5,325 bases of DNA from Crocinitomicaceae bacterium (GTDB lineage: Bacteria > Bacteroidota > Bacteroidia > Flavobacteriales_D > Crocinitomicaceae): assembly GCA_013215515.1 (NCBI GenBank), contig JABSPC010000392.1:1-5325 (forward strand), in the 5' to 3' direction. This document shows, piece after piece, positions 1-5,325 of the stretch (position 1 is the stretch's first letter; each line of letters opens with the position of its first letter). A program made the position numbers and the translations under genes. Below the pieces are notes generated by a model. The model had not been told where the DNA came from and did no database searches. It saw only the letters and a list, made by a program, of their open reading frames with translations.

Positions 1-650
1 AAGGAGGCTTAACTCAAAAATCGGTTGAGCACCAATTGCTTTCATTCAACAACCAGTACTCCACTAGCAATGGCGGTGAGTTCAACACTTCTATTGACCC
101 CCTTGAAAATTTCACAGGTCAGTCACTTATTGTTCCAAATGTAAATGCTGGATTCTTGTACTTCTTTGCAAAGCAACAAAGTAGATTCAACCCGTTTATT
201 GGTTTTTCTGCCTTTAACTTAACACAGCCAAACGAATCCTTTACAGGCACAGACAACAGACTGCCGATGCGTTTTTATGGACACGTTGGAACGAGAATTA
301 ACATCACTGAGACATTTTACCTTTTGCCAAAAGCATTATACATGCAACAACTGGAATTTGGAGAGCTGACATTTGCTGTTGATGCAGGGTATTATCTAAA
401 AGGTAGCGACCTCTATTTACTTGGAGGAATTATTTATAGAAATTCGGGCACGTTCACAGTTAGTAACGCCGATGCAATGATTATATCGATTGGCGCTAAG
501 ATGGACTCGTTCATTGCTAAAGTAGGTTACGATATAAATATTTCAAGCCTTGCAACAGTTTCAAATGGACGTGGTGGAATTGAGCTTTCGTTCACTTACA
601 TGAGACAGAAAAAGAAGCCTAAAACTGAGAAAATTTGTCCTCGACTATAA
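1..650 (+). CDS. PorP/SprF-family type IX secretion outer-membrane protein, 5' end missing
   Basis: The reading frame is open from base 3 to the TAA at 648-650 and gives 215 residues. The true start lies left of the window; the TTG at 36 is an internal Leu codon, because the frame continues upstream as GGLTQKSVEHQLLSF. The protein is a run of alternating amphipathic strands with aromatic girdles (for example FLYFFAKQQSRFNPFIGFSA and the AGYYLKGSDLYLLGGIIYR stretch) and ends in CPRL, like the CPRF-type tails common in PorP/SprF proteins. Full-length members are about 300 residues, so roughly the N-terminal third is missing. Family members are outer-membrane barrels that help secrete or anchor large type IX adhesins and are usually paired with an OmpA-domain partner, as here: the next start codon is 4 bases after this stop. 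It is probably one of several PorP/SprF paralogues in the genome rather than the core PorP, so no symbol is given. The family call is fairly sure; the exact substrate cannot be seen. Confidence 0.85.
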   Translation, partial: GGLTQKSVEHQLLSFNNQYSTSNGGEFNTSIDPLENFTGQSLIVPNVNAGFLYFFAKQQSRFNPFIGFSAFNLTQPNESFTGTDNRLPMRFYGHVGTRINITETFYLLPKALYMQQLEFGELTFAVDAGYYLKGSDLYLLGGIIYRNSGTFTVSNADAMIISIGAKMDSFIAKVGYDINISSLATVSNGRGGIELSFTYMRQKKKPKTEKICPRL

Positions 651-654
651 TCAT

Positions 655-2805
655 ATGAAAGACACGATGAAAAAACTTTTATTTATAATCATACTTGCCC
701 TCCCAATGATCAGTTTTGGTCAATCGAGACAAGTTTGGGTGCACCATGCTGATGAGTATTTTGAAGCTGAAGACTTCTATAGCGCATTGCTGAATTATGA
801 AAAAGCTTGGAGTGATTCTATTGGATTACAAGAAGTGACTATTCCCTATGAAGTTATTACGTCAAAGCAAAAGCTAAGAGATAAGCAACAACGCAAAATA
901 GATACTTCAAGACAAGTTCCTATCAAACATTACATTCAGCACCAAATTGCTGCTTGTCATTTAAGAACGTTTGATTACGACGAGGCTGTTGTGCATTTCG
1001 AGCATACGTCTTCATTCAAATCATATCCTGAAGACGTCTATAATTATGCTGTTTCTCAAATGAACGTTAAAAATCATAAAGAAGCGGTTCTATTATTTGA
1101 GCAATATATTAAGTCGGACAATTACTCTGATTCTCTTTTAAGAAGTGCTCAATTATTGATCAAAGGCTGTTTCTACGCGATGGACGAAAACAACTTCAAA
1201 AAGAAGATTGAAGTGAAAATGCTGGACACCACTATTTTCAACAGAGGAACGACATCATTTGCACCGGCATTTTTTGGATCTGAAAACAAATTAATGTTCA
1301 CGAGTGCTAGAAATGGAGGGGTAATTTTCGATCCTGAGATTCAGGAGTCTGCATTCTTATGTGACTTGTATTGGACAGAAAAAGATCTTAGCGGAAATTG
1401 GTCAAGAGCGATAAATTATGGTCGCCCATTGAACTCCGCACAACACGAGGCTTCTAGTTCTTATAATAAACTTAAAAGAAACGAGGAACAAAGTTTGATC
1501 TTCTACACAAAATGGAATGATGAAAATAGATTAGAGCAATCTATTTACTTCGGCAGAATGGTTGGAATGAAATTCTATGAATCCTTTAAACTTCCAGTAT
1601 CGGTAAACGTTCCTGGCTTCAAAAGCATCAACCCATTTGTTTCTTTGGACGAAACGACGTTGTTCTTTTCAAGTAACCGCCCAGGTGGACTAGGAGGAAT
1701 GGACCTTTGGAAAATTCAATTAGACGAAACTGGAAATGTTGCACAAGGAGCAGAAGCAATTAACTTAGGAAGACCTATAAATTCTGAATTGGATGAGGTC
1801 AGTCCTTTTTATCACGAGCCTTCTTCAACGCTGTTTTTCAGTTCAAATGGACACAACTCAATTGGTGGGTTGGATATTTTCAAAAGCTCGTATTACTCAG
1901 ATAACAAGGCGTATGGTACTCCAGTAAACATGGGAATGCCTATCAATTCAAGTATGGATGATTCATACATTATTTGGGATGCTTTAATGGAAAAAGGCTA
2001 TTTCGCTAGTGACAGAGCTCCATGTGAAAACGGTCACTGTTATGATATTTATGAAATCACAAATGAACCTATTGTAATTACACTGGAAGGTTTCGTTTTC
2101 GACATTGAGACGGATGAAATTTTACCGAATACGAATTTAAATTTCAAGGACATTAATAGTACAATTCCATTCGAAAACAGAGTTATTCTTACGGATGAGA
2201 ATGGGTTTTATAAAATAACAATGGACAAGGCGCAGCAAATTTATATCATGGCTACGCGTAAATCATATTTCGCGGCGGCTGAGTCTGTAACTACAATGCC
2301 GATTACAAAGTCAACGGCATTGATGCAAGATTTCTATTTAGGGCCAATTGGAGAGGACGAAATTGAATTGGACGGTATCGAATACGGATTTGATTCTTCT
2401 GCGCTTAGATTGCGCTCTAAAGAGGTTCTGGATGAATTGTACGCTTTCTTAATGTTCAATGGTAACCTAGTCGTAGAAATTAACTCTCATACCGATTCAC
2501 GAGGAAGTAGTGATTATAACAGAGGACTGGCTGAAAGAAGAGCTAAATCTTGTGTTGATTACTTAATTTCTAAAGGTATTCCTAAGGAACGATTAATTGC
2601 AAAAGGATATGGTGAGGACTTGCCTAACTTCTTGAAAAATTCTAAGAAAAAGCCTGTCCTAGATGATGAAGGCAAACGAATTTATCTAAAGGAAAATTAC
2701 ATTAAAGCTCAGCCAACCGAAGAGGTCAGAGAAGAGTACCATCAGCGGAATAGACGTACTGCGTTTAAGGTAGTTGGAGAAGGGTTTAATATGGAGAGTT
2801 TGTAA
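655..2805 (+). CDS. PorE-like TPR / PD40 / CRD / OmpA-family envelope protein
   Basis: Complete 716-residue protein. Residues 1 to about 22 form a signal peptide (KK, hydrophobic core, then SFGQ) without a lipobox Cys. Starting at Met5 (base 667) would give a more typical MKKLLF leader and is a real alternative. About 26-155 look like TPR helices. About 195-468 hold four PD40-type propeller motifs: LMFTSARNGG (213-222), TLFFSSNRPGGLGGMDLWK (335-353), TLFFSSNGHNSIGGLDIFK (392-410) and GYFASDRAP (448-456). About 476-560 look like a carboxypeptidase-regulatory-like beta-sandwich. About 572-708 form an OmpA/MotB domain with SHTDSRGSSDYNRGLAERR; Asp614 and Arg629 match the residues that bind peptidoglycan diaminopimelate in OmpA. 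An insertion of about 40 residues between GYGE and RNRRT is usual in this subfamily. The domain order matches PorE and the OmpA partners of PorP/SprF. The role, anchoring the upstream barrel to peptidoglycan from the periplasm, is inferred from the family and the 4-base spacing. Confidence 0.9.
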   Translation: MKDTMKKLLFIIILALPMISFGQSRQVWVHHADEYFEAEDFYSALLNYEKAWSDSIGLQEVTIPYEVITSKQKLRDKQQRKIDTSRQVPIKHYIQHQIAACHLRTFDYDEAVVHFEHTSSFKSYPEDVYNYAVSQMNVKNHKEAVLLFEQYIKSDNYSDSLLRSAQLLIKGCFYAMDENNFKKKIEVKMLDTTIFNRGTTSFAPAFFGSENKLMFTSARNGGVIFDPEIQESAFLCDLYWTEKDLSGNWSRAINYGRPLNSAQHEASSSYNKLKRNEEQSLIFYTKWNDENRLEQSIYFGRMVGMKFYESFKLPVSVNVPGFKSINPFVSLDETTLFFSSNRPGGLGGMDLWKIQLDETGNVAQGAEAINLGRPINSELDEVSPFYHEPSSTLFFSSNGHNSIGGLDIFKSSYYSDNKAYGTPVNMGMPINSSMDDSYIIWDALMEKGYFASDRAPCENGHCYDIYEITNEPIVITLEGFVFDIETDEILPNTNLNFKDINSTIPFENRVILTDENGFYKITMDKAQQIYIMATRKSYFAAAESVTTMPITKSTALMQDFYLGPIGEDEIELDGIEYGFDSSALRLRSKEVLDELYAFLMFNGNLVVEINSHTDSRGSSDYNRGLAERRAKSCVDYLISKGIPKERLIAKGYGEDLPNFLKNSKKKPVLDDEGKRIYLKENYIKAQPTEEVREEYHQRNRRTAFKVVGEGFNMESL

Positions 2806-2841
2806 TAATTATTAATTAGGAGTGATGAATTAATAATTATT
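2804..2841. other. Perfect 14-bp inverted repeat at the end of the OmpA-family gene
   Basis: AATAATTATTAATT (2804-2817) and AATTAATAATTATT (2828-2841) are exact reverse complements separated by the 10-base loop AGGAGTGATG. The left arm starts inside the stop codon. In RNA this would fold into a long hairpin made only of A-U pairs. It could mark or protect the 3' end of the porP-ompA transcript, but there is no GC-rich stem or following T-run, so it is not a standard intrinsic terminator. The same element in copy C keeps 12 of 14 pairs plus one G-U. Confidence 0.6.
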
Positions 2842-2856
2842 GACGTTCGGAGTTTA

Positions 2857-2875
2857 GTTAAGGCGGTGTCTTAAC
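2857..2875 (+). other. Small hairpin inside repeat copy A
   Basis: GTTAAG (2857-2862) and CTTAAC (2870-2875) are perfect reverse complements around the 7-base loop GCGGTGT. In copy B the matching place has GTTGGA (4639-4644) and TCTAAT (4651-4656), which still pair at all six positions with two G-U pairs. Copy C lacks the loop and right arm. Confidence 0.5.
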
Positions 2876-2947
2876 AAGTTCGTTTCGGATATTCTGACAA
2901 TCAAACTATCGAATAATCGATTCTAATTTATAGAGATAAACAAGAAT

Positions 2948-3451
2948 ATGAATCGTCTGAATTTAATTTTTCCAAAGTGTACGCTTCTCTTATTGATCCT
3001 GTCCATTTTAATGCTTTCAATTGGTTGTACAACTCAAAACAGTGAAGGCGAAAATGATCAAAGCCAAGATCATGATGGAAATTACAAAATAAATCAAACG
3101 GTATTGTGGATGGATATAAATGGAACCGACGTTCAGTATAAATTTAGTTATGAAGTGGTGTCAAAAGTAGAACTTAGCCATGAAGACCTTGAGGCATTAA
3201 AGTCAAATACCGAACATTACCTTCGCAAGGTTCTAGATCGATTTACATACGAAGATTGTGTTATAAGCAGAGATTTAGTTGAAACGACTATGATCAATGA
3301 AATTACAGAAAAGAGTAAATCCCCTAAGATTAGTATCGAATCTTTTGTTTTCAGAGACCTCGCACTTCCTGCACAGATTATGAAAGAAGTTGAAAATGCG
3401 TCTAAAGTGTACGGGGGCTTTGAAGGGTATGAGAATGTAAGTTCTATCTAA
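2948..3451 (+). CDS. Small lipoprotein with partial SPFH/prohibitin-like domain
   Basis: Complete 167-residue protein. A lipoprotein signal peptide (about 1-26, long Leu/Ile core) ends in LSIGC, making Cys27 the likely lipidated residue. A polar linker rich in Asn, Gln, Asp and Glu follows to about 48. From about 62 to 155 the pattern resembles the C-terminal half of an SPFH (prohibitin, band 7) domain: VQYKFSYEVV, then YLRKVLDRFTYEDCVISRDL, then a charged helix and ISIESFVFRDLALPAQIMKEVENA. This follows the family pattern of an LR.V...T..E.I..R helix, a second helix, a strand pair ending in D..LP, and an I...E helix. The usual first half of the domain and the long C-terminal coiled coil are missing, so it is much shorter than the usual 250-330 residues. 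If the call is right it is a membrane-tethered scaffold remnant or minimal version; function is unknown. The start is the only Met before the leader. Repeat copy A fills its upstream region. Confidence 0.85.
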   Translation: MNRLNLIFPKCTLLLLILSILMLSIGCTTQNSEGENDQSQDHDGNYKINQTVLWMDINGTDVQYKFSYEVVSKVELSHEDLEALKSNTEHYLRKVLDRFTYEDCVISRDLVETTMINEITEKSKSPKISIESFVFRDLALPAQIMKEVENASKVYGGFEGYENVSSI

Positions 3452-3514
3452 ACTAGAAGACTCTTCTTTCCTAGAGAATGTAAATCCGAACTCATCCCAA
3501 CAATTTTGACTTAA

Positions 3515-3913
3515 ATGAAATCTCTTATTTTATCCATATTTCTCACGATGCTTGCTGTAAGCTCAGTTATCGGTCAAAAAGAGTGTGCCGATACAACAGA
3601 ATATGAATTGGGGAGAGCTGAAGCTTTGGACATGCTTGTTTCAGGCGCAGAGATAATCTACATCTTTCCGGATCACAATGAACTATTACAAATGTTGGGG
3701 CACATGTCGCATTATGTTGTGTTCGACAGTTTATTAGCCATTGATGGTGCATATCATGATTCGCGTATGCTTCCACTTCGCGATTTCGAGATTTGTCATT
3801 ATAGAGGGTTTAGATCTATTATGGACATGGCTATCCGAAAGAGGTTTCCTAGAAACTATATCAAAAAGCAAATTAGACGAAGCCGAAAAATTGTCATGAA
3901 AAAAGGTTATTAA
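3515..3913 (+). CDS. Small secreted protein of unknown function with basic C-terminus
   Basis: Complete 132-residue protein that I do not recognise. A clear signal peptide (MKSLILSIFLTMLAVSSVIGQ) is probably cut near residue 20-21, leaving a mature protein of about 112 residues. Two cysteines remain after cleavage (Cys24 and Cys94) and could form a disulphide in the periplasm. The middle (about 35-100) is mixed helix and strand with His and aromatic residues (FPDHNELLQMLGHMSHYVVF). The last 25 residues are strongly basic (RKRFPRNYIKKQIRRSRK) and are predicted to be helical. It begins 63 bases after the lipoprotein gene, so the two may be cotranscribed. The antisense frame overlapping it is treated as a shadow. 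The gene call is supported by the leader, codon use like its neighbours and an uninterrupted frame. No function is assigned. Confidence 0.75.
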   Translation: MKSLILSIFLTMLAVSSVIGQKECADTTEYELGRAEALDMLVSGAEIIYIFPDHNELLQMLGHMSHYVVFDSLLAIDGAYHDSRMLPLRDFEICHYRGFRSIMDMAIRKRFPRNYIKKQIRRSRKIVMKKGY

Positions 3914-3949
3914 TTGGGAGTTCTTTAGGCCAATCCAAATGCCGAGTTT

Positions 3950-3994
3950 GACGAAGCATCGCGATGTGTGAATTAGGGTTATTCATGCTTTGTC
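3950..3994 (+). other. Imperfect hairpin in the 209-base gap after the 132-residue protein gene
   Basis: GACGAAGCAT (3950-3959) can pair with ATGCTTTGTC (3985-3994) over ten positions, one of them G-U. A further GAAT/ATTC stem (3970-3973 with 3981-3984) lies inside. It sits 37 bases after the stop codon and is followed by CCTTGAAAC, not a T-run. It may be a transcript end or processing site, but it could also be chance. The rest of the gap (3914-4122) shows no gene that I can support. Confidence 0.3.
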
Positions 3995-4122
3995 CTTGAA
4001 ACACATGATAAAAAAATTATGCATTCATTGAGTAATTGTTAAACAATCGTTAAGATTGGACCTTCATTGAACGAGGTCTTCACTCCTCTGTACAGTTTGG
4101 TATAAACATTAAAACCAAGCTT

Positions 4123-4587
4123 ATGTACTATTCAATCGGAATTTTCGCAGCCCTTACTTTCGCAATGGTGAACTTCAATCAATCAGAAATTATTTTGACT
4201 TCGGCAAACGAACCTGAACCCGTTTCTATAGTAACTCCTTTGGAAGTCAACAAGAAGTTTAAACCTAGAAAAAACATGATTTCTATCAATCCAATTGAAG
4301 GCAATTACAGCGTCAAATTAGGACAACAAATATATTACGTTGGAAGTATTCACGTTTCTGTTGGGTATACAGTATCCGCGTACAGTTCGAATAACAAGGC
4401 GCTCTCTATGAGTCGAAGCTTTATCGAATACGATAAAAAGCAAAAACCAGGAATGTGCGGGGGTGACTCAGCTAAGAAGTACTTTATTTTTGATGCTATT
4501 AAGGTCGGGACCTACGAAGTAATGGTTAGCCGCTATTATAGAGGAAGTTTGGAAAATGAATATACGATTACAATTAATGTGGAATGA
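4123..4587 (+). CDS. Small exported protein, C-terminal half chagasin/I42-like
   Basis: Complete 154-residue protein. Residues 1 to about 18 are hydrophobic (YYSIGIFAALTFAMV) and act as a probable signal peptide or anchor, though the usual Lys/Arg before the core is absent. In-frame codons upstream to the TAA at 4051 offer no ATG, GTG or TTG, so this start is the best one. The mature part is mostly beta strand. The segment GMCGGDSAKKYFIFDAIKVG (110-129), then TYEVMVSRYYRG and a closing YTITINV strand, resembles the second half of chagasin-type (MEROPS I42) cysteine-protease inhibitors: G.GG loop, F.F.A...G, then a Y.R loop and a last strand. The first inhibitory loop, NPTTGYxW in the family, is only faintly matched by SVGYTV (79-84), and the RPW loop reads YRG. 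It may therefore be an inhibitor-fold protein without inhibition. The gene call is firm; the family call is tentative. Confidence 0.8.
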   Translation: MYYSIGIFAALTFAMVNFNQSEIILTSANEPEPVSIVTPLEVNKKFKPRKNMISINPIEGNYSVKLGQQIYYVGSIHVSVGYTVSAYSSNNKALSMSRSFIEYDKKQKPGMCGGDSAKKYFIFDAIKVGTYEVMVSRYYRGSLENEYTITINVE

Positions 4588-4600
4588 ACGGTCTTGAAGA

Positions 4601-4708
4601 GAAGTTATGAATTAGGAATTATTGACGCTTGGCGCTTAGTTGGAACCGTGTCTAATAAATTCGTTTCGAATAATCGGACGATCAAACTATCGAATAGTTC
4701 ATTTATAG
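4601..4708 (+). repeat. Intergenic repeat, copy B
   Basis: This copy starts 13 bases after the stop of the chagasin-like gene. It lacks the left arm of the AT-rich inverted repeat but keeps ATGAATTA, GAATTATTGACG, the pairable central hairpin (4639-4656), TTCGTTTCGAATAATCGGA (4660-4678) and ATCAAACTATCGAATA (4681-4696). It ends at ATTTATAG, two bases before copy C, as copy A also ends at TTTATAG. Identity with copy A is roughly 80 percent by eye. Confidence 0.75.
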
Positions 4709-4710
4709 CT

Positions 4711-4820
4711 TGTAATAGTTATTAATTAGGAGTGATGAATTAAGAATTATTGACGTTCGAAGTTTAGTTAAGTTCGTTTCGAATAATCGGAAGATCAAGT
4801 AATCGAACGATCTAATTGTA
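4711..4820 (+). repeat. Intergenic repeat, copy C, with internal 16-base deletion
   Basis: The first 62 bases match copy A at 59 positions (differences at 4718, 4744 and 4760). Copy C then jumps from AGTTAAG straight to TTCGTTTCGAATAATCGG, missing 16 bases present in A (2863-2878). The lost segment ends in AAG and follows AAG, as expected from slippage between short direct repeats. The tail (4773-4820) follows copy B closely at first (TTCGTTTCGAATAATCGG) and then diverges. The next gene starts 31 bases downstream. Together B and C fill most of the 264-base gap 4588-4851; nothing else is seen there. Confidence 0.8.
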
Positions 4821-4851
4821 ACTTTCATATCGTTATGATTGTTTTACTAAC

Positions 4852-5325
4852 ATGAGATCAATAACACTACTATTTATTCTTGTTTCGTCTGGAGTTTTTG
4901 GACAATCAAGCTATTCGGCACCGAAACATTCGTTTACTGTGTCTCCAGTATCAGTAACTCTGCATAAGCATTTCCTCATCGGTCACTCACTCAAGTACGC
5001 CTTCAATATTTCAGATCGTTTATACACTGAAGTTAGTACTGAGGGTACCGTTTTCACAAGGTTTGATCTTTTGAAAAAATCTTGGCGCTTTCCAAAACCT
5101 GCCCCAAATTTTAATCAAAGCCATCTTATATTTGGAGGAACCTTTTCTCTTGGCAGCAAAGACGATTCTAAGAAGAAAAGAATTGGCGGATTTATAGGTG
5201 CTCAGTATATACAACACGCAAGTCAAGATAATGGCTATTGGGCTGTTGACTCAACTCAAACTGGTGGACTTCGTACAATCACAGGTTTCAAAACGTACTC
5301 GATAATTGCTGGTGTTCAATACAAA
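4852..5325 (+). CDS. Secreted, probable outer-membrane beta-barrel protein, 3' end missing
   Basis: A reading frame runs from the ATG at 4852 to the right edge without a stop: 158 residues, C-terminus outside the window. The leader MRSITLLFILVSSGVFGQ is a standard signal peptide ending in FGQ, like the OmpA-family protein in this window. The mature part alternates short amphipathic strands with polar turns: SFTVSPVSVTLHKHFLIG, LKYAFNISDRLYTEVSTEG, SHLIFGGTFSLG, then a charged KDDSKKKR turn, RIGGFIGAQYIQHA, and TYSIIAGVQYK. Repeated Gly-aromatic strands of this kind are typical of outer-membrane barrels, but I cannot name a family from this part. It lies directly after the tandem repeats and is probably a separate transcription unit. 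A 68-codon frame on the opposite strand (5020-5226) is a shadow. Confidence 0.8.
   Translation, partial: MRSITLLFILVSSGVFGQSSYSAPKHSFTVSPVSVTLHKHFLIGHSLKYAFNISDRLYTEVSTEGTVFTRFDLLKKSWRFPKPAPNFNQSHLIFGGTFSLGSKDDSKKKRIGGFIGAQYIQHASQDNGYWAVDSTQTGGLRTITGFKTYSIIAGVQYK

Larger units (their letters stand above)
2801..2933 (+). repeat. Intergenic repeat, copy A
   Basis: This copy starts at TGTAATAATT, which includes the stop codon of the OmpA-family gene, and ends at about TTTATAG, 14 bases before the next start codon. Bases 2801-2862 match copy C (4711-4772) at 59 of 62 positions. Bases 2819-2916 match copy B at roughly 80 percent by eye with one single-base gap. It is the only copy holding all three parts: an AT-rich inverted repeat, a central GTTAAG/CTTAAC hairpin, and a tail with TTCGTTTCG and ATCAAACTATCGAATA. 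No transposase, terminal inverted repeats or target-site duplication are visible. I do not recognise the family. Confidence 0.8.

Noticed and set aside
36..38. TTG as the start codon of the PorP/SprF gene
   Set aside because: The frame is open upstream to the window edge and the protein is far shorter than the family from this point; the codon is an internal Leu.
2819..2832. AGGAG followed by ATG in repeat copies A and C, like a ribosome binding site and start
   Set aside because: The spacing is only two bases and the frame reads Met-Asn-stop, so it encodes nothing; these bases are the loop and right arm of the inverted repeat.
3455..3467. AGAAGA-C-TCTTCT palindrome between the first two small genes
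   Set aside because: A one-base centre cannot form a stable RNA hairpin and no T-run follows; chance cannot be excluded for an operator.
3567..3776. 69-codon frame on the minus strand
   Set aside because: It lies wholly inside the 132-residue secreted-protein gene, has no leader or family resemblance and looks like an antisense shadow.
3913..3934. ATTGG/CCAAT stem at the stop of the 132-residue protein gene as a terminator
   Set aside because: Only five pairs around a 12-base loop, with no T-run after it.
4067..4099. TTG ... ACAGTTTG before the chagasin-like gene as a Bacteroidota -33/-7 promoter
   Set aside because: Only the TTTG half of TAnnTTTG matches and the spacer is 22 bases, slightly long; such matches are common by chance in AT-rich DNA.
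5020..5226. 68-codon frame on the minus strand
   Set aside because: It lies inside the edge-open barrel gene, which has a signal peptide and a barrel-like pattern; the minus frame shows nothing supportive.

Overview
The window looks like a piece of a Bacteroidota (Flavobacteriia-like) chromosome. Base composition is AT-rich, there are no clear Shine-Dalgarno sites, exported proteins carry signal peptides ending in a Gly-Gln (GQ) motif, and the left end holds a PorP/SprF-family barrel followed by a PorE-like TPR/PD40/OmpA protein. That gene pair is a hallmark of type IX secretion and gliding systems in this phylum. Everything seen is on the + strand.

Left part (1-2805): the 3' part of a PorP/SprF outer-membrane protein gene, open at the left edge, is followed after 4 bases by a complete 716-residue TPR-PD40-carboxypeptidase-regulatory-OmpA protein. 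They are almost certainly one operon. The second product has a periplasmic peptidoglycan-binding domain and is expected to tie the barrel and its secreted partner to the cell wall.

Middle part (2948-4587): three small genes for exported proteins. The first is a 167-residue lipoprotein whose second half reads like the C-terminal half of an SPFH/prohibitin (band 7) domain. The second is a 132-residue secreted protein of unknown function with a very basic tail. The third is a 154-residue secreted protein whose C-terminal half resembles the chagasin/I42 cysteine-protease-inhibitor fold. They are separated by 63 and 209 bases, so a single operon is not assured.

Right part (4588-5325): 264 bases without a gene, mostly filled by two tandem copies of an intergenic repeat. 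Then comes the 5' part of a gene for a secreted, probably outer-membrane beta-barrel protein (4852 to the right edge).

The most unusual signal is that intergenic repeat. Copy A (2801-2933) begins on the last bases of the OmpA-family gene. Copies B (4601-4708) and C (4711-4820) lie head to tail 1.9 kb further on. A and C agree at 59 of 62 positions over their first part. The repeats are in direct orientation and flank exactly the three small exported-protein genes. The repeat carries inverted repeats that could fold in RNA, one of which stays pairable between A and B despite base changes.
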